Origin: Pseudopyrenochaeta lycopersici
Lineage: Eukaryota > Ascomycota > Dothideomycetes > Pleosporales > Pseudopyrenochaetaceae
NCBI GenBank assembly: GCA_003313425.1
Contig: NHZP01000057.1
Span: 186,001-250,000, forward strand
Direction: 5' to 3'
Length of the DNA stretch: 64,000 bases
This document shows, piece by piece, positions 1 to 11,390 of the stretch. Each line of letters starts with the position of its first letter. Position 1 is the first letter of the stretch. A program made the translations under genes and the position numbers. The notes under the pieces are model-generated. The model was not told the DNA's origin. It did not search any database and saw only the letters and a list, made by a program, of their open reading frames with translations.

Positions 1-1854
1 TTCTGATGGAATCCTCTACAAACCCGTGAAGAGTTGAAATGAAAACACATTGAGGCATTTTTTCTAGCCGGGCTGGATTACAGCTATGTGAGGTTTGCCA
101 AGAGCTGCAGGATTTTAGCTATCACGGCTTGACATATATTTGAGTCAAGACATGTGTTTCAGCTCCACCCAAAGTTTGTATTGATAACGGTGGGTGAACA
201 AAAGCAAAAGGAAAGGAAACGCGCCTTAGCCTTTAGCCCAAGGTAGAGATCTCTTTGGCCTTCAACATCATTCCGATGGCTATATTTCGAACCTAAATAG
301 TTGAATATGAATCATAGATTGGCGGCGTCTGATTTCGGAACCAGGGGAAGGACAGCGGCCGGCATTCAGAGTCGTTAACACCTGCTGTTCCTGACAGAGC
401 AGATATCGATAATGCGATCTGAGCCGCCATTGAAACCTCTACATCGAGTCAGAGGCGCTCGCGCTGCTGTGTCTGGGTCTGAGGTGGCGGTGGGATCGGC
501 GCTGACGGGGAAACGGGAAAGTACGAATGCATGCCGTTTCATGCTAGGGCAGATTATTGTTTTAATGTTCCAATGTGACAGTTTTTCGAGTTCTCCGAGG
601 GGGTGTCTGGTGACGAAATCGAAATTCCAGGATCGAAGGTGGGTTTTGCTTAATCTCCCATTATTTGAAGCCATGTGGCGTCAAGCCACATGAATTATGG
701 TTGCAATTGGCCCGTGCAGAAATCGGCCTCCCTCCGGTTGGCTAGCAGGCGCGGGAGATCCTTATATCCACTGGGGCTGAGATTGAACGATCAATGACAG
801 TGGCGACTCTACGTATGGTTGAGGCTAGCCTGAGGTGTCCTAGCTGGCCTTTCGGCCCCAGCTCCCCGACTTTAAAGTTACCATCCCCACAGAAATGCCA
901 CCAGTGCCATAGCAATTGACTACCTATGTGTCTGACTCTGAATATACACAGGGTCATTGCCAGAGGAGATGGAAATATCGAACGGGCAAACCATCAGCTG
1001 TGCCCTCGTTTCTTCTCTGGTGATTGGAGAAAATTTCGAATTTATGATCAGTATTCGATCCTAACTCAATCTAGTCACCCCTCCCTTGTCTCGGTGTTTG
1101 TCGAGAAGCTCAGGTCCAGCGAGGAACTCCCCAGTGCTTTTTCACTCTGGAAACGGATTGCGCATGTCCCATGTAGGACATGGGTACATAAAAACGGTTC
1201 GTGAGTATGCATGCTTCCCCGGATTAGTGGCTGACGCTTATGCCACAATTGTGTACCAGCGGCTCTCAACCTTGTTGAGCAGTGCGCACGTATTTTCCAT
1301 GCCGTTTGCATCCAAACAATAGAGCTGACTAGAAATCCAGCAGGCTGATGGTCCTATGAACACTCGGTATCGTGTAGCAGGAGACCCAATACACGAGCAC
1401 ACGCTGGAAGCAAGGAAATGCAACTATTCCACGAAGACAAGTGACATTAAGGCTCTCGTGCGCATCTCATGCTAAAACGTTGCCGTTGAAACCTTCGCTG
1501 CGCTTGAACAGTGTTAGCCCAACCGTCCCTCCCACCATCTCTTTGGCCCCACTTGGTTCTTGCGGCGATAAACTTTATTCGGGTAGATGATCGGACATGG
1601 GCCTTTCCTGGAGACCTATAATGACTGGCTCTCTTTGACGACATTACAGCATGCATGATGCTGGTGGGATGCATCACTATCGGTCATAATTGCACACCGC
1701 ACTCCCGCCCCCACCAAAAGTGAGCTCGTATGTTCTAGATGGACTGATTCGTACACTAGCTGTATACGCCACAGAGGAGCAGGTTGTCGAAATCCCCTTT
1801 TCCTGCAGACAATATCACTTCGCCAGACCCAAGCTCTGCTTTTAAGTAACGTTA
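1..1854. other. No recognisable gene
   Basis: Only short overlapping reading frames occur here, on both strands. None shows a recognisable domain or a sensible exon chain. I see no RNA gene and no clear repeat within it. The stretch may be decayed intergenic or transposon-derived DNA. Confidence 0.5.
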
Positions 1855-2015
1855 CAGTAAAATCAGCATTTCCGACCTTTACCAATTTCAACAAACCACT
1901 TTATAAAATTGCTCACGACTTAAGAATTTTGGAATCTATGCACTTGTTATTATTAATTACAAGCAATATGCGGTTGTTTAAGTTGCTGAGGGTCGAAAAT
2001 GCTGATTTTACATAC
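1855..2015. repeat. Imperfect inverted repeat, MITE-like hairpin
   Basis: Left arm at about 1855-1900 and right arm at about 1969-2015 are imperfect reverse complements. The best-matched part of each arm reads GTAAAATCAGCATTT followed by CGACC in the same orientation. The spacer is roughly 65 bases and AT-rich. Folded, the DNA would form a long imperfect hairpin. It could be a small MITE or the two ends of a deleted DNA transposon. No target duplication was found. Confidence 0.45.
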
Positions 2016-2222
2016 ATTTTGACGGTGGCCCGAGGACTGGGGTGGCCCGAGGAGGTGGAACACGCTAACCCGGAGAGAACGACTGAGGAAGATACCTTTG
2101 TTCGTTCGGGACATGCCTCAACTGTCCTCAGAGTCTGAAGTATTTGGCCTTAGCAGCGCCTGCTTCTTCGCACATTCGTTACTCTTTGAAACCGTCGAAC
2201 CCACTCCTGCACCAATCACTCA

Positions 2223-3660
2223 ATGTATTCTCCAATTCGTTCGCCGCGAGACGAAGTCGTTGGTGTGATATCCCCCCTCCAGGCATTACGCCAAACTTTA
2301 CAAATCCGCCATCCAAAGCACGTAGTTATATCACTGTTCATATTGTGTTTGCTATTATATCTACTATGTTCAGGGGATTACGATTTTACACTGCTTTCTT
2401 TATCATACGCTGCGTAAGGGTGGACGATCGTATGCCCTCCTACCATCCTTGCAATAGAACCCTGTTAACGTTTGTAGATCTGTTAATCTTCGCATGGGTT
2501 AGGCTCACTTGAATTATTTACGGGGATATTTTGCTAATCAAGTACCCTGAATTCAGCTTCTCGCTTTGGAATACTACGGAACTGGCTATTTCAGTAGGTT
2601 GGGTATACATCCACGTCGACACGGAGAATTGACTAAATATTTCCAAGCCACGGAGTATGGACTTGGGCGTCACCTATGGGATGTCCCATTTTCCGTTTTT
2701 AGTCCTAATCATATGAAAGTATGACAGTCCCTCGGCTGGTTTAATCCTTTTTGCACTCAAAGAACGGGCCAACTGACGTATTTTTAAGTTTGGGGCGATC
2801 AGCGGAACCTTTTATGGTATCTCAATTATGCTTACTAAGCTCTCAATTCTTATACTTTTCATTCGATTCGTACCCCAGAGAAATCTCCGAGTCGCTATAT
2901 ACATCATTATGGCGATTATCGTTATATACAGCCTGGTGACATCATTCGTGTGGGTGGTACGCCTGCCAGCCGCTGGAGAAATACTGGGATCTTACAATCA
3001 CCAGCGGCTCCTGCATAAACTGGTTAAAGATCACAGTCTTCAATGGTGTTATGAGCATTGCTACGGATGTTGCAATACTTATCCTGCCAGTTATAATCTT
3101 ACGAGGTGTCCAACTTCCTGTGAGGCAAAAGATTGGGGTAATAATAATATTGATGACAGGAGGATTGTATGTTTATAGCCAGGTGGATAGTCTCGAAACA
3201 GAAATAGCTAACAGGCGAGTTAGTGTTATGGTTGTCAGCGTTATTAGATTAAAGCTTTTAGTGGATTTAATCTACACAGCGGATATTACCTGGGAAGCCT
3301 TTTCCTCAGTGGTGTGGTGGTAAGTGCAATTGGTCTCGACTTCTGCCTCCAATAGTGGTAATCTTTTCTGACGCTAGGCTGTCAGGATAATTGAGGTGCA
3401 CGTAGCCATCGTTTGCGTCTGTCTCCCAGCTGGAAAATCCTTTCTCCACAAACCTATGCCCAACGTCATTGGAAATACCGCAAGGCGACCATAAGATCCA
3501 ATCTTGGATGCGAGGCATGGTCTAGAGAAGAGATCGTCAGTACCAAGGGTGGACTCTTAGGCGCCTATTTTATAGACATAGTGTCAGTGATGGATTTGCC
3601 AAGTGGTGGAATGCCCAGTGTTTGGTCACGATGTGGTGTGAATGCCAAATGGTACGAGTG
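2223..3660 (+). pseudogene. PTH11-like / fungal rhodopsin-fold membrane protein, decayed
   Basis: Pieces of a seven-helix fungal rhodopsin-domain protein appear in order but in shifting frames. They are an N-terminal PPS-ARSYITVHIVFAI type first helix with GLRFYT (2284-2440), a GLGRHLWDVP loop (about 2665-2695), TKLSILILFIRF (2831-2880), a helix reading TDVAILILPVI then PVRQKIG (3063-3150), and a last block ending AIVCVCLPAGKSF (about 3395-3445). Stops and frameshifts separate the blocks, so no full-length product is possible. Related intact proteins are plasma-membrane receptors or receptor-like proteins of the PTH11 group. An intact relative lies at 28884-30012. Confidence 0.7.
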
Positions 3661-3710
3661 CTAAGTGGGTTGAAAACTTGAAATGTCATCCTGCAGGGCA
3701 TTAAAGTCCA

Positions 3711-4240
3711 TTAGTATAGGTCTGCAGTGTCTACGGGTCGAACGCAAGACGTTCCCCGCTTTCGAAAACGCTTACACTGACGTTCATTGTCGCACTTAGT
3801 CTTGGAGGCGGCACAAGCACGGCAAGCCTGCATGGCCCGTGGCGTAACTCGACGACGAAATACACGAAGGCGTTTGGGGGTCCTCGAGTCGCTGCCGTGG
3901 TTTGATACATGCTGCTGTAGTTCATCTCTGCTAATGGTGAGTGACTTTTCCTTAGGATTGATTATACACACGTCTCCCTGAATTTATTGCCACAGAACGC
4001 GCACTGAAATGGGCGGAAGCCATGTTCTATGGTGCGGTCGTTTTGAGCACAGAGGGCTTGGATGTGATACGGTAGATCTGTCGGATCAACTAGGAAGAGG
4101 GATAGATCGAAGGCTGTGTTGTGGGAGGCCACCGTCGTCAATCTCCTTAAGAAGTCGAAGTCGCATTGGGGAGCACACATACATATTATCCAGGTACAAT
4201 TGCTAGTCTCGGGTCGGTATAGCGAACGCCACCATGCCAT
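3711..4240 (-). pseudogene. Zinc-finger transcription factor fragment (C2H2 then Zn2Cys6)
   Basis: Two overlapping minus-strand frames carry a C2H2-like finger start (RPFQCAFCGNKF, near 3975-4010) followed by a Zn2Cys6-like cluster (CRACAASKTKCDNERQC, near 3770-3825). The pairing of one C2H2 finger with an adjacent binuclear cluster is typical of a group of fungal transcription factors. The cluster has Phe where the family has the fifth Cys (CKRF instead of CKRC), and the frame changes between the two motifs. Both suggest a dead copy. No regulatory C-terminal domain is visible on either side. Confidence 0.55.
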
Positions 4241-4673
4241 TCATCTTACCAGAGTGTGCGAACAATGCTTTGATAAAAGACGTATTATTAACGAGAACCA
4301 GTCGCTGCCAGGTCTAGCAACTACTAATGGAGCATGATATGCTTTTTGCGCAAGTTTCCGTTGATGTCGGGTTAGGTTCTTATTCCCGGGCCTGCAGCCA
4401 ACCAAGAGCATGGGACAGGCATGCGCAATGTCGTTGCCCTCGCGTCCTCAAATTCTTGCGCCTTCCTGCGTGGCAGCTCGCATTAGACGCATCGCCGCCA
4501 ACGCCTGTCACACCTGCACGAACTTGCTTGTCATCTCTTGGCTGGATGTAGAAATCCGCGGAACAAAAGCCACTAGCAGTGATGGGGAGGGTTATGCCTC
4601 ACACAGTGCGCCAGAAGCTTTTCATCTCTTTGCGATCAAACAGCTACTGCATGGTAGCGAAGGCGTCTAGCGC

Positions 4674-5531
4674 TAGCGTACAAAGTCGGTTGGTTGGTTG
4701 GTTGGTTGGTATTCATTTTACGTCTAGTTGATGGGGATTAAGTCCACCATCTCGCCTCCCGAAGGGCATATACGACGTGCTAAGGTATGGGATTACAGTG
4801 CTGACACACTACCTTAGAAAGCATTTCTTGCCTGCGCGAGTATTGCTACCATTTCAGAACTACAGCTCCCCGTCCAGTTGGGGAGACTGAGCAGTGTGTG
4901 TACATTAGGGTGGTTCCCTTATGTGCGTTCAGAGGCAGTTGAGTGCCGTGAGAGAGAGTAGAAAAAAGTAGGTGGGTGTAGAGAGCCGGTGCTCTGTCGA
5001 ATCGAAGCCGTGGCTCTGCGCGAGGAGAGCCCTTGTACCAGGCTTGGCCATGCCTGTGTCGAAGGAGACAGGTGTAGTAGGAAGGCAAAGCCAGGCCTGT
5101 CCTTCTTCTTTATCCCCGAGAGTTGTTAAATGTAAGGCCATGCTGGCTGCCTTGTTTGCGAGTTAAGAGCCGGTGCTCTGCCGAATCGTGCCGTAGCTCT
5201 TCGCGTGGAGAGCCTTGCGTCAGGCCTGGCAATGCCCTTATATTGCAAGAACAAGGAGTGTCAAGGCTGTCTCCTTGTCTTGATGGTGGTTGTGGCCTTC
5301 GACCGAACGTGAAAATCTGAGTAGCGCACGGGCCATTTTGGAAAGATTTCAGCTCAGCGAAGAGCTGAAAGACAAAAGAGGCCAGCGCGCCTGCCACAAC
5401 GCCTGCAGCGGAGAGAGGACGTTGGGAAACAGATTTAAGAAGGCATTTGAGTCGTGTTTTAACGAAAAATCGATGGATATCGACCTTTCGCTGACCTGGA
5501 AAAGTTGATGTTCGGTGTAGCGTACAAAGTC
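4674..5531 (-). mobile_element. Non-LTR retroposon copy 1 with 14-bp target duplication
   Basis: The 14-base direct repeat TAGCGTACAAAGTC stands at 4674-4687 and again at 5518-5531. It encloses 830 bp (4688-5517) whose 3' end, read on the minus strand, is a simple repeat of CCAA units (plus-strand GGTT run from 4688). A long, variable-sequence target duplication plus a 3' simple-repeat tail is diagnostic of non-LTR retroposition. No reverse transcriptase is encoded, so the element is non-autonomous. About 265 bp next to the tail recur in copy 2 (61613-62042). On the minus strand the shared block contains a stretch near 4835-4870 resembling the 5' half of a tRNA (GTAGTTCTGAAATGGTAGC). A tRNA-derived SINE is possible but unproven. 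Confidence 0.8.
4981..5235. repeat. Internal direct duplication within retroposon copy 1
   Basis: A unit of about 70 bp beginning AGAGCCGGTGCTCTG occurs at about 4981-5053 and about 5166-5234. The units share the GTGCTCTG, CGAATCG, GCCGT and GGAGAGCC blocks in the same order, with about 110 bp between them. It lies in the 5' part of copy 1 and is absent from copy 2. Confidence 0.6.
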
Positions 5532-5968
5532 ATTATTAGCCCTTAAGCTTTACATCTTCAGCTCAGGAGAAGTTATTTAGGGTGTGCGCCTTTATTATGC
5601 TACTAGGGCAACTCTGCAACTAATATTAGTCTGTTTAAGGTAGCAGCGTTAGCTTATGCGGTTTTTAGCATAATTACTTTCCTCCTATATATTTCTATTA
5701 AGGATGATATTGCGCTAGTAAGTAGCGGAAAAAAGAAGACGCTAATACAGACAATATGATATTATGTTTAGGTTAATTTTCTCTTGCACTTCCTAGGAGG
5801 ATTCGCTTACAAGTTGGTCAATCCTCGCTATTCTTCCAAGTTCGTCCAGCTAGAGGCCTACTGAGCCTCACCAAGGACAGAGAGCGCTCGCTCAAGATGC
5901 TGACTAGAAACATTTTATACTGGCCACTGGCTACTGACATTCGACTTACGTTGTAAAGCATAATGCGT
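5532..5968. other. AT-rich spacer without recognisable gene
   Basis: Between the retroposon and the solo LTR the DNA is AT-rich with no long reading frame or domain. It may be a decayed repeat. Confidence 0.45.
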
Positions 5969-6152
5969 TGTCGCAGGCCAAGGCATCATCTCAGGGAACC
6001 TGAGGAAGAACTGCATTAGTAATCTTGCCATATAATCTCAGACGTGCGGGGTCAGGTTTATAAGACCAAGACACAATACACACACAATACAACTTTTCTG
6101 CTCATTATCAATTATTTTGACTTCTCATCATTTTAGCACGTCCAGTGCGACA
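5969..6152 (+). mobile_element. Solo LTR, family LTR1 (copia-1 type)
   Basis: A 184-bp copy of the LTR that flanks copia-1. It starts TGTCGCAGGCC and ends AGTGCGACA, so its ends form a short inverted repeat. The 5-bp duplication TGCGT stands on each side (5964-5968 and 6153-6157), as expected for integrase-mediated insertion. No internal element sequence remains, which indicates LTR-LTR recombination. Confidence 0.92.
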
Positions 6153-6399
6153 TGCGTTAATATCCCGAAACAGTTTAGTAACACCTTGACCTTTCCGGTA
6201 GTGTGGCGTCGGCACTCTCTCCCGCCAACCATTGTTTTTCTACGCTAATAACCCGCAGAATGGAAGGCACAGTCAAAATTGGCTTTTGGTGGAAATCATC
6301 CGAAACTGGAATGTTACCATTACTTTTTTAAATATGAACAGTCCATCTCAGGTCATTTGATTCTATAATTCTCCATTCCTCTGTCTCATTCGCTAAGCT

Positions 6400-6690
6400 T
6401 TGCATAATCCTCAGACCTTTTTGTTCGTCCGAAAAGTCCTGATGTTCACTCACATCAACCTTCCCCGAGAGCAAGTCGTTGCTGTCACTCCTGCGCCTCC
6501 AGGACAGTACCCAAACAATATTGATCCACCCTCAATTCAACATATCTTTCCAATACGAATATCGTCTTTTGTGGCATTTCAGCTGTCTCTGTCGCTTTGT
6601 AGTTTTACACTACAGCGTTTATAGCGCATAAAACGGGTGTGGACCACTGTGAGTGTTTCTCTTTGCAAAGATAATTATCACTTATGTGGC
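6400..6690 (+). pseudogene. PTH11-like N-terminal fragment
   Basis: The frame contains PREQVVAVTPAPPGQYPN and then IDPPSIQHIFPI, which resembles the extracellular N-terminus and first helix of fungal rhodopsin-domain proteins. A GVDHCEC piece follows near 6638. Nothing after this continues the family. It is a fragment only, and the assignment rests on a short match recalled from the family. Confidence 0.4.
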
Positions 6691-6888
6691 GGATACAATC
6701 GGCAGGTCAAAGATCAGGCTTCCTTTGGAGCAACTCGGACAACCATGACTTATTTTCGTTATATTTAGGTACTAGCCTTGGGATCTCTTTCACTGTGCAA
6801 GAACTCCGTAACATTGCCTTACCGCCTTACCGCCTTTCTCAGTCTTCACCGGTTGGTTCGACTTTACCAACCCTAGAACTCATAAAGC

Positions 6889-9800
6889 ATGGGGCACGGC
6901 GGCAATCAGAGTCCCTGGTGTATGAATCACCACAGTGACAGCATATCTAACTGCAATAATCCCACCATCAATCCTCCTCATTACAACAGACCGGTCTTTC
7001 ACCCACCACCACCACCGCCTCCGGGTCAGCAGTATGGCCAACCTGTTGACTCACAGCAAGTTAGAAGAAAGCAGGTCCGGGCCACCCAAGCGTGTAACCA
7101 CTGCCGTTCGCGCAAGCAGAAATGCGACGAAGCCCGGCCATGCCAGTTCTGCAGAGAGTACAATTTCGATTGCCAGTACAAGGACGTTGGACCTCCAAAG
7201 TGCGTAGCTATCTGCTGGTATCATGGTTAGTCGCTGATGCTTTGCAGGCAAAATAGAAGCATGATGCAGCTCCAGGACAAAGTGAACAGCATAGCTGATG
7301 TCCTGAGTACTTTTGTGAGCGAGTTCAACCCGTGGAAACAGAGCGTGGAGAGCAGACTGCCACCATATCGAGGCCTCGAGATGATCTCGAATCACGCTTC
7401 GCCTGAAGCGGCTTTCGCTGCCCCCATGAGGGACCCCAGTATGTCGAGATGGCCTACGCCTGTTCAGGGAAGAGGCCAGCTTCGTCGAGTGAGTAGCATA
7501 AAGATGGAACCGCCTATCGGTGCGCAAGCATCGACTCCGATCAAGCAAGAAGCCATTGTGGCTGCACCCCAGCGGCCAGCGGCACCGGCCAACGACGTGA
7601 GGACCAATCACAGTCGCACCACGGACAGTAGCCTAAGAGAAAAGCGTGGTCTTCAGAGTGACCACACTACCCCAGCTCATAAGCTGTTGGCAGAGTGGCA
7701 TTGCATGACTACGTTCTATAAAGACGTTAATTACTTAAGCCAATTAGTAGACAGTGGCCGTCAAGTGTCGGACTATCCCATGCAGCTTGAGCAGGATCGC
7801 GGGCTGATACGCGTTTGGGGCGTTGGCGAAGGGCAAGATTTGAACGATGGAGCTCAAGGCCCTGACTGTCCTCAGAGCAGTAATGATTTGGACGTAACTT
7901 TGCCGGCACTGGGAAAATATGGTCTGTGGGGCCACCCGCCTTTAGACCACTTCAACCCAAGTACGATGAGCAGCGACAGTCCTCGAGAGTATCCTGGCAA
8001 CGAAGGAGGACTTGGTCCAGATGGCCGACTAAATCTCCATTCTAAGACACTGCAAGACCTGCTCCAATCGTATCTCAAGAACATTCATAACCTACATCCC
8101 TTCCTAAACCCTAGCAAGCTTAAAAGGATGGTCCATGACTTCATTGAACAGTACAGCCCCGATGTAAGGTCCACGAAAACTAGGTCGCTCACCGTCACCT
8201 GTCTACAACATCAGCTCCATCAAGGTGTTAAAAGAAAGCGATCTAGCAACGCCTTTAGTGAGCCTTATTTACCTAAAGGTGCGATTGAACGCTCGTTGCG
8301 AAACGCCATTGTGCTGCTTGTCCTCGCACTTGGAAAAGTGTGTGCTTACGACCGTAAGCTGCCTGCACCTCAAAGTGACAAGACTCCATTCCAAAACGGC
8401 GTCTGGGGGTCCCCTCGAGAGTCTCCACATCCCAATGGTAGCTTCAACAGTGAAAGCTTCGATGACAACCGACCAAGGAACATCGACATTTTGCCAGGGG
8501 TGGCATACTTTTCATACGCTACGGACATTCTTGGAAACCAGCAAGGAGGAAATACTGTGGCACATGCACAAGCCATGATACTAGCTGCCCTGTACCTGAG
8601 CCAGTTTGCAAGAGTCTTGGAGAGCTGGAGTTGGATCAACAATGCTTGCCGGATCACCATGGTTCTCATCAAAGCGTAAGCATGACCTTCCACTACCATT
8701 TAAGAATCGAATTGACGGATATTTTAGTGACTATCCTAAGCTTATTCGTAATTACTACATCGACAAGAAGGGTTCGCTGACCGCTATGGAGCGTTATAGA
8801 CTAAATCTTGTGATGTGTGTCTACTGGACTTGTCTCCAACTAGAATCGTCCGTGCCGTGACCTTCTTTGCTTTGCTATTTGCTGACCGTTGCGCAGGGAC
8901 ATTTTGGCTGAGATGAGCACACTTCCGCCGAGCAATATCTCTGCGCATCAGAGCGACATCATGTACCCCGAAGGCGTGTATGAATATGAGAAGTTTGGTG
9001 AAGAGATTGAAAACCGACAAGGAGGACATCCAGGCGACATCTTAATGCTGATTTACTCGAGTCAGATATGGCTTCGTGTAATCCTCAACGAGGCACACAA
9101 TACTCTATACGGAGCGAGCGGGCGCTCAAGCTTCGATACAAGCAACCTCAAAGAGGTTGCAGAACACGCAAGCAGCCATATCGACCTCCTGGAGAGCTGG
9201 AGACGAGTCTTGCCACCACAATTGGCCTGGAAGGATGAAGATCCACCTTCAACCGACCTAAATATCGCCCGCGTGCGCGCAAAATACTACGGGGGGCTTT
9301 ACATGATGTTGCGTCCTTACCTACAGATTGCGACTCACACTATCGAGTTTCCGCCTAACGCAGCAAGCGCGAGTTATTCGTCACAGCACAATTCACCAGC
9401 CTATACTGGAGACTATGTCTCAGCGCCTACCAACAGGAATGTACAAATGGTCGAATTGTCTGAGGACCAACAAAAGATTATTAAGGTTGCCTGTCAATGC
9501 ATAGAAAACGCTATCCAGAGTACTATTGCATTCGACCGTGTTGGCACCCCTGCCGACAGTGACTACAACAATTACAAATGTACACGTACTCGTAGACTGA
9601 TACTACCGAATATCTTTGGCACACTTCATGCGTAAGTCATGTCTATGATCACACCATATTTTTGCTAATACTAACTAGACAATTCGGAAACATACTTGTC
9701 CTCGTATCGGTCTACAAATCCAAGTTGTACCCCCTCCTGCCAAGCGACACGCCGCTCACCAAGCAGAACCTTACCGCCCTTTTAGCACGTACCATCAATA

Positions 9801-9895
9801 TGCTAGAAGAAGTTGCGCCAAACTCTCCCATTCTCAAAACAGACCTCAAGATTCTGTACAATGTCCGTGAACAGAACGGCCTCATGCCAGCCTGA
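6889..9895 (+). CDS. Zn2Cys6 fungal-specific transcription factor, five exons
   Basis: The proposed exons are 6889-7199, 7248-8675, 8728-8847, 8897-9631 and 9679-9895, giving 936 residues. All four introns are 47-52 bp and GT-AG. The third donor was set at GTCCGT (8848) because it gives an open ESDILAEM junction and the inverted paralog has the same site. After a proline run (about residues 39-45), six cysteines at about residues 69, 72, 79, 85, 88 and 95 (CNHCRSRKQKC then CQFC) form a Gal4-type binuclear zinc DNA-binding domain. A basic linker and a short coiled stretch (about residues 105-130) follow, then a long fungal-specific regulatory region. It would act in the nucleus. Target genes cannot be told from the sequence. 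It resembles uncharacterised RegA/Gal4-like regulators. Confidence 0.85.
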
Positions 9896-10097
9896 ACTAC
9901 GACCAGAGAATGAATGACCGCATGTTCGGTTGGAACGCCTTACTCCGCGATCAGTGTCCGTTGCCTCGTGCGCCTATTTACCCGCTTTTCTTTTTTTCTT
10001 TCTTTTTTTTTCCTTTTTTTGGCATTTACGTCAGCGCAGATCATTCTCCTTGTTTCTTTCTCTGGGCGTTATCACGCACTTATGCACCATTGGGCAG
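9896..10097. other. 3' flank of the regulator with a T-rich tract
   Basis: The flank holds a long T-rich run (9983-10020). Part of the first 100 bases also follows the truncated paralog at 13238, so the duplication extended past the stop codon. Confidence 0.5.
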
Positions 10098-10310
10098 TGT
10101 CGCAGGCCAGGCATGGCCTCGGAATCCAACAAGGATGAACTGCATTAGTAATCTTGTCGTGGGGTTTCTGTAGATAAGCTAGGCCCGAGTGCTCGACACA
10201 ATACACACAACACTGCATTTTTATCATCCTGCTCGAACATATATTCCCCGCACACAAAAGGCCAGGCAGCTGGCACTGAAACCATTCTCTGCATTTTGTT
10301 AACCACAAGT
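10098..10310 (+). mobile_element. Diverged LTR1-like solo LTR
   Basis: It starts TGTCGCAGGCC, keeps ACTGCATTAGTAATCTTG and GACACAATACACACAA in the order seen in LTR1, and then diverges. The right end is uncertain. It is an older or sister family of the copia-1 LTR. Confidence 0.6.
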
Positions 10311-10454
10311 AAGCTAGGCGGACATTTGGATTTCTTCTTCTAGGGTTCTCGGCTCCTGTTCTTGCCATCTATGGACTTGTCGCGCTCCTGGCAAATGCAT
10401 AACATTTAAAAAACCCCGATTTGTCAATCTCTTAATCTTTCTAGTGGTACGAAA

Positions 10455-11011
10455 TGAAAGCGTAAAGAAAGTGCTGGAACTGCCATCACTAAGACCGGCA
10501 AAAATCACAGCAACTCAGACGACGAATACGAGAACCCTTCATTCAACGCCTCACTGCTTGGTGACGATGACTCAATGAACAAAGTGTATATCAACTTTGC
10601 ACAGAGCCTGACCCCGGACCAGCAGCGACATTTCAGCGAATCTCTTATCGACAACTACGAGTTCAAGGAAGGGGGTTTAATGAAGAAGACCATATCTATC
10701 AGGCTGACAGTGTCAGGTATCAAGGAACACACCATCACGTGATCTCCTACTACAGTCTTGAAGATGTTGTTAGGGGAAAGCTTAAGAGGCCGTTTCAAGA
10801 TCCGAAGTTGGCCGATATCCAACCCAGACCGGAGCTACTCAATGGCTGGAAAGTCAGTATTGAGGATGGAGAAAGCAAAGACATACCGCTTGTTGCAGGC
10901 TACCTCCACCATATTCAACCTAGCCACCTGCAACACCACGCCATTGGAGCTGTATCACAAGCAGTAGCAGGGCACGCAGTGATTCAGGCCCATACTCTTG
11001 TTAGAATTTAA
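10455..11011 (+). other. Coding-like fragment of unknown origin
   Basis: After an AG acceptor-like site near 10444, one frame is open to the TGA at 10740-10742. It has acidic, coding-like composition (for example NFAQSLTPDQQRHFSES). A second open frame (10739-11011) follows at once. I do not recognise either. They may be exons of a captured host gene or gag-like remnants of an LTR element, since LTR-like pieces lie on both sides. Confidence 0.3.
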
Positions 11012-11390
11012 TGAATCTTTTTGTTCAGAATTGATCTTGATCGTGGATGAGAATTGATTTTTTTTTGTTGTTCTGTCTGTTTCTTTCTTCTTGTCAGAAT
11101 TTAATGCATGTTTTGGTCAGGGTGGATGGATGAGAATTGATTGTCTTGATTCTTGTTCCCTATTTTTCTCTTTTTATGGAGTGTGTGTGCGCCAAGTGGT
11201 TACACCCGAGCTTTGTACTACAATACAGTATCGCGTACCCTCGCTGCTGTGCTGTAGATCTAACAGCATACTCTTTCGGGGCACGCACCTTGTTTCTGAC
11301 AATCTGACGAGACGACTCGCCTGCATGGTGTCGTTGATGGGTGAGTCACTTTACGATCGCGCTGGGTTCCTTCCGCTTACTTAGTTGCAG
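11000..11390 (-). repeat. Remnants related to the copia-2 LTR and LTR4
   Basis: Minus-strand matches include the end of the copia-2 LTR type (plus-strand AGAATTTAATGAATCTTTTT at 11003 and a second diverged copy near 11095). A block with AGTGGTTACACCCGAG near 11197 is shared with LTR4 at 40660 and 31050. Two or three nested, diverged LTR pieces are likely; the edges are unclear. Confidence 0.5.

Noticed and set aside
412..2138. Several frames of 60-95 codons on both strands in the first 2 kb.
   Set aside because: They overlap each other, lack domains, and have no plausible splice partners.
4835..4875. tRNA-like patch considered as a tRNA gene.
   Set aside because: Only the 5' half resembles a tRNA. 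No acceptor stem or clear B box at the right distance closes a cloverleaf. At most it is a SINE promoter relic.
9983..10020. T-rich run considered as a retroposon poly(A) tail on the minus strand.
   Set aside because: No matching target duplication or element body was found beside it. It is probably a low-complexity 3' flank.
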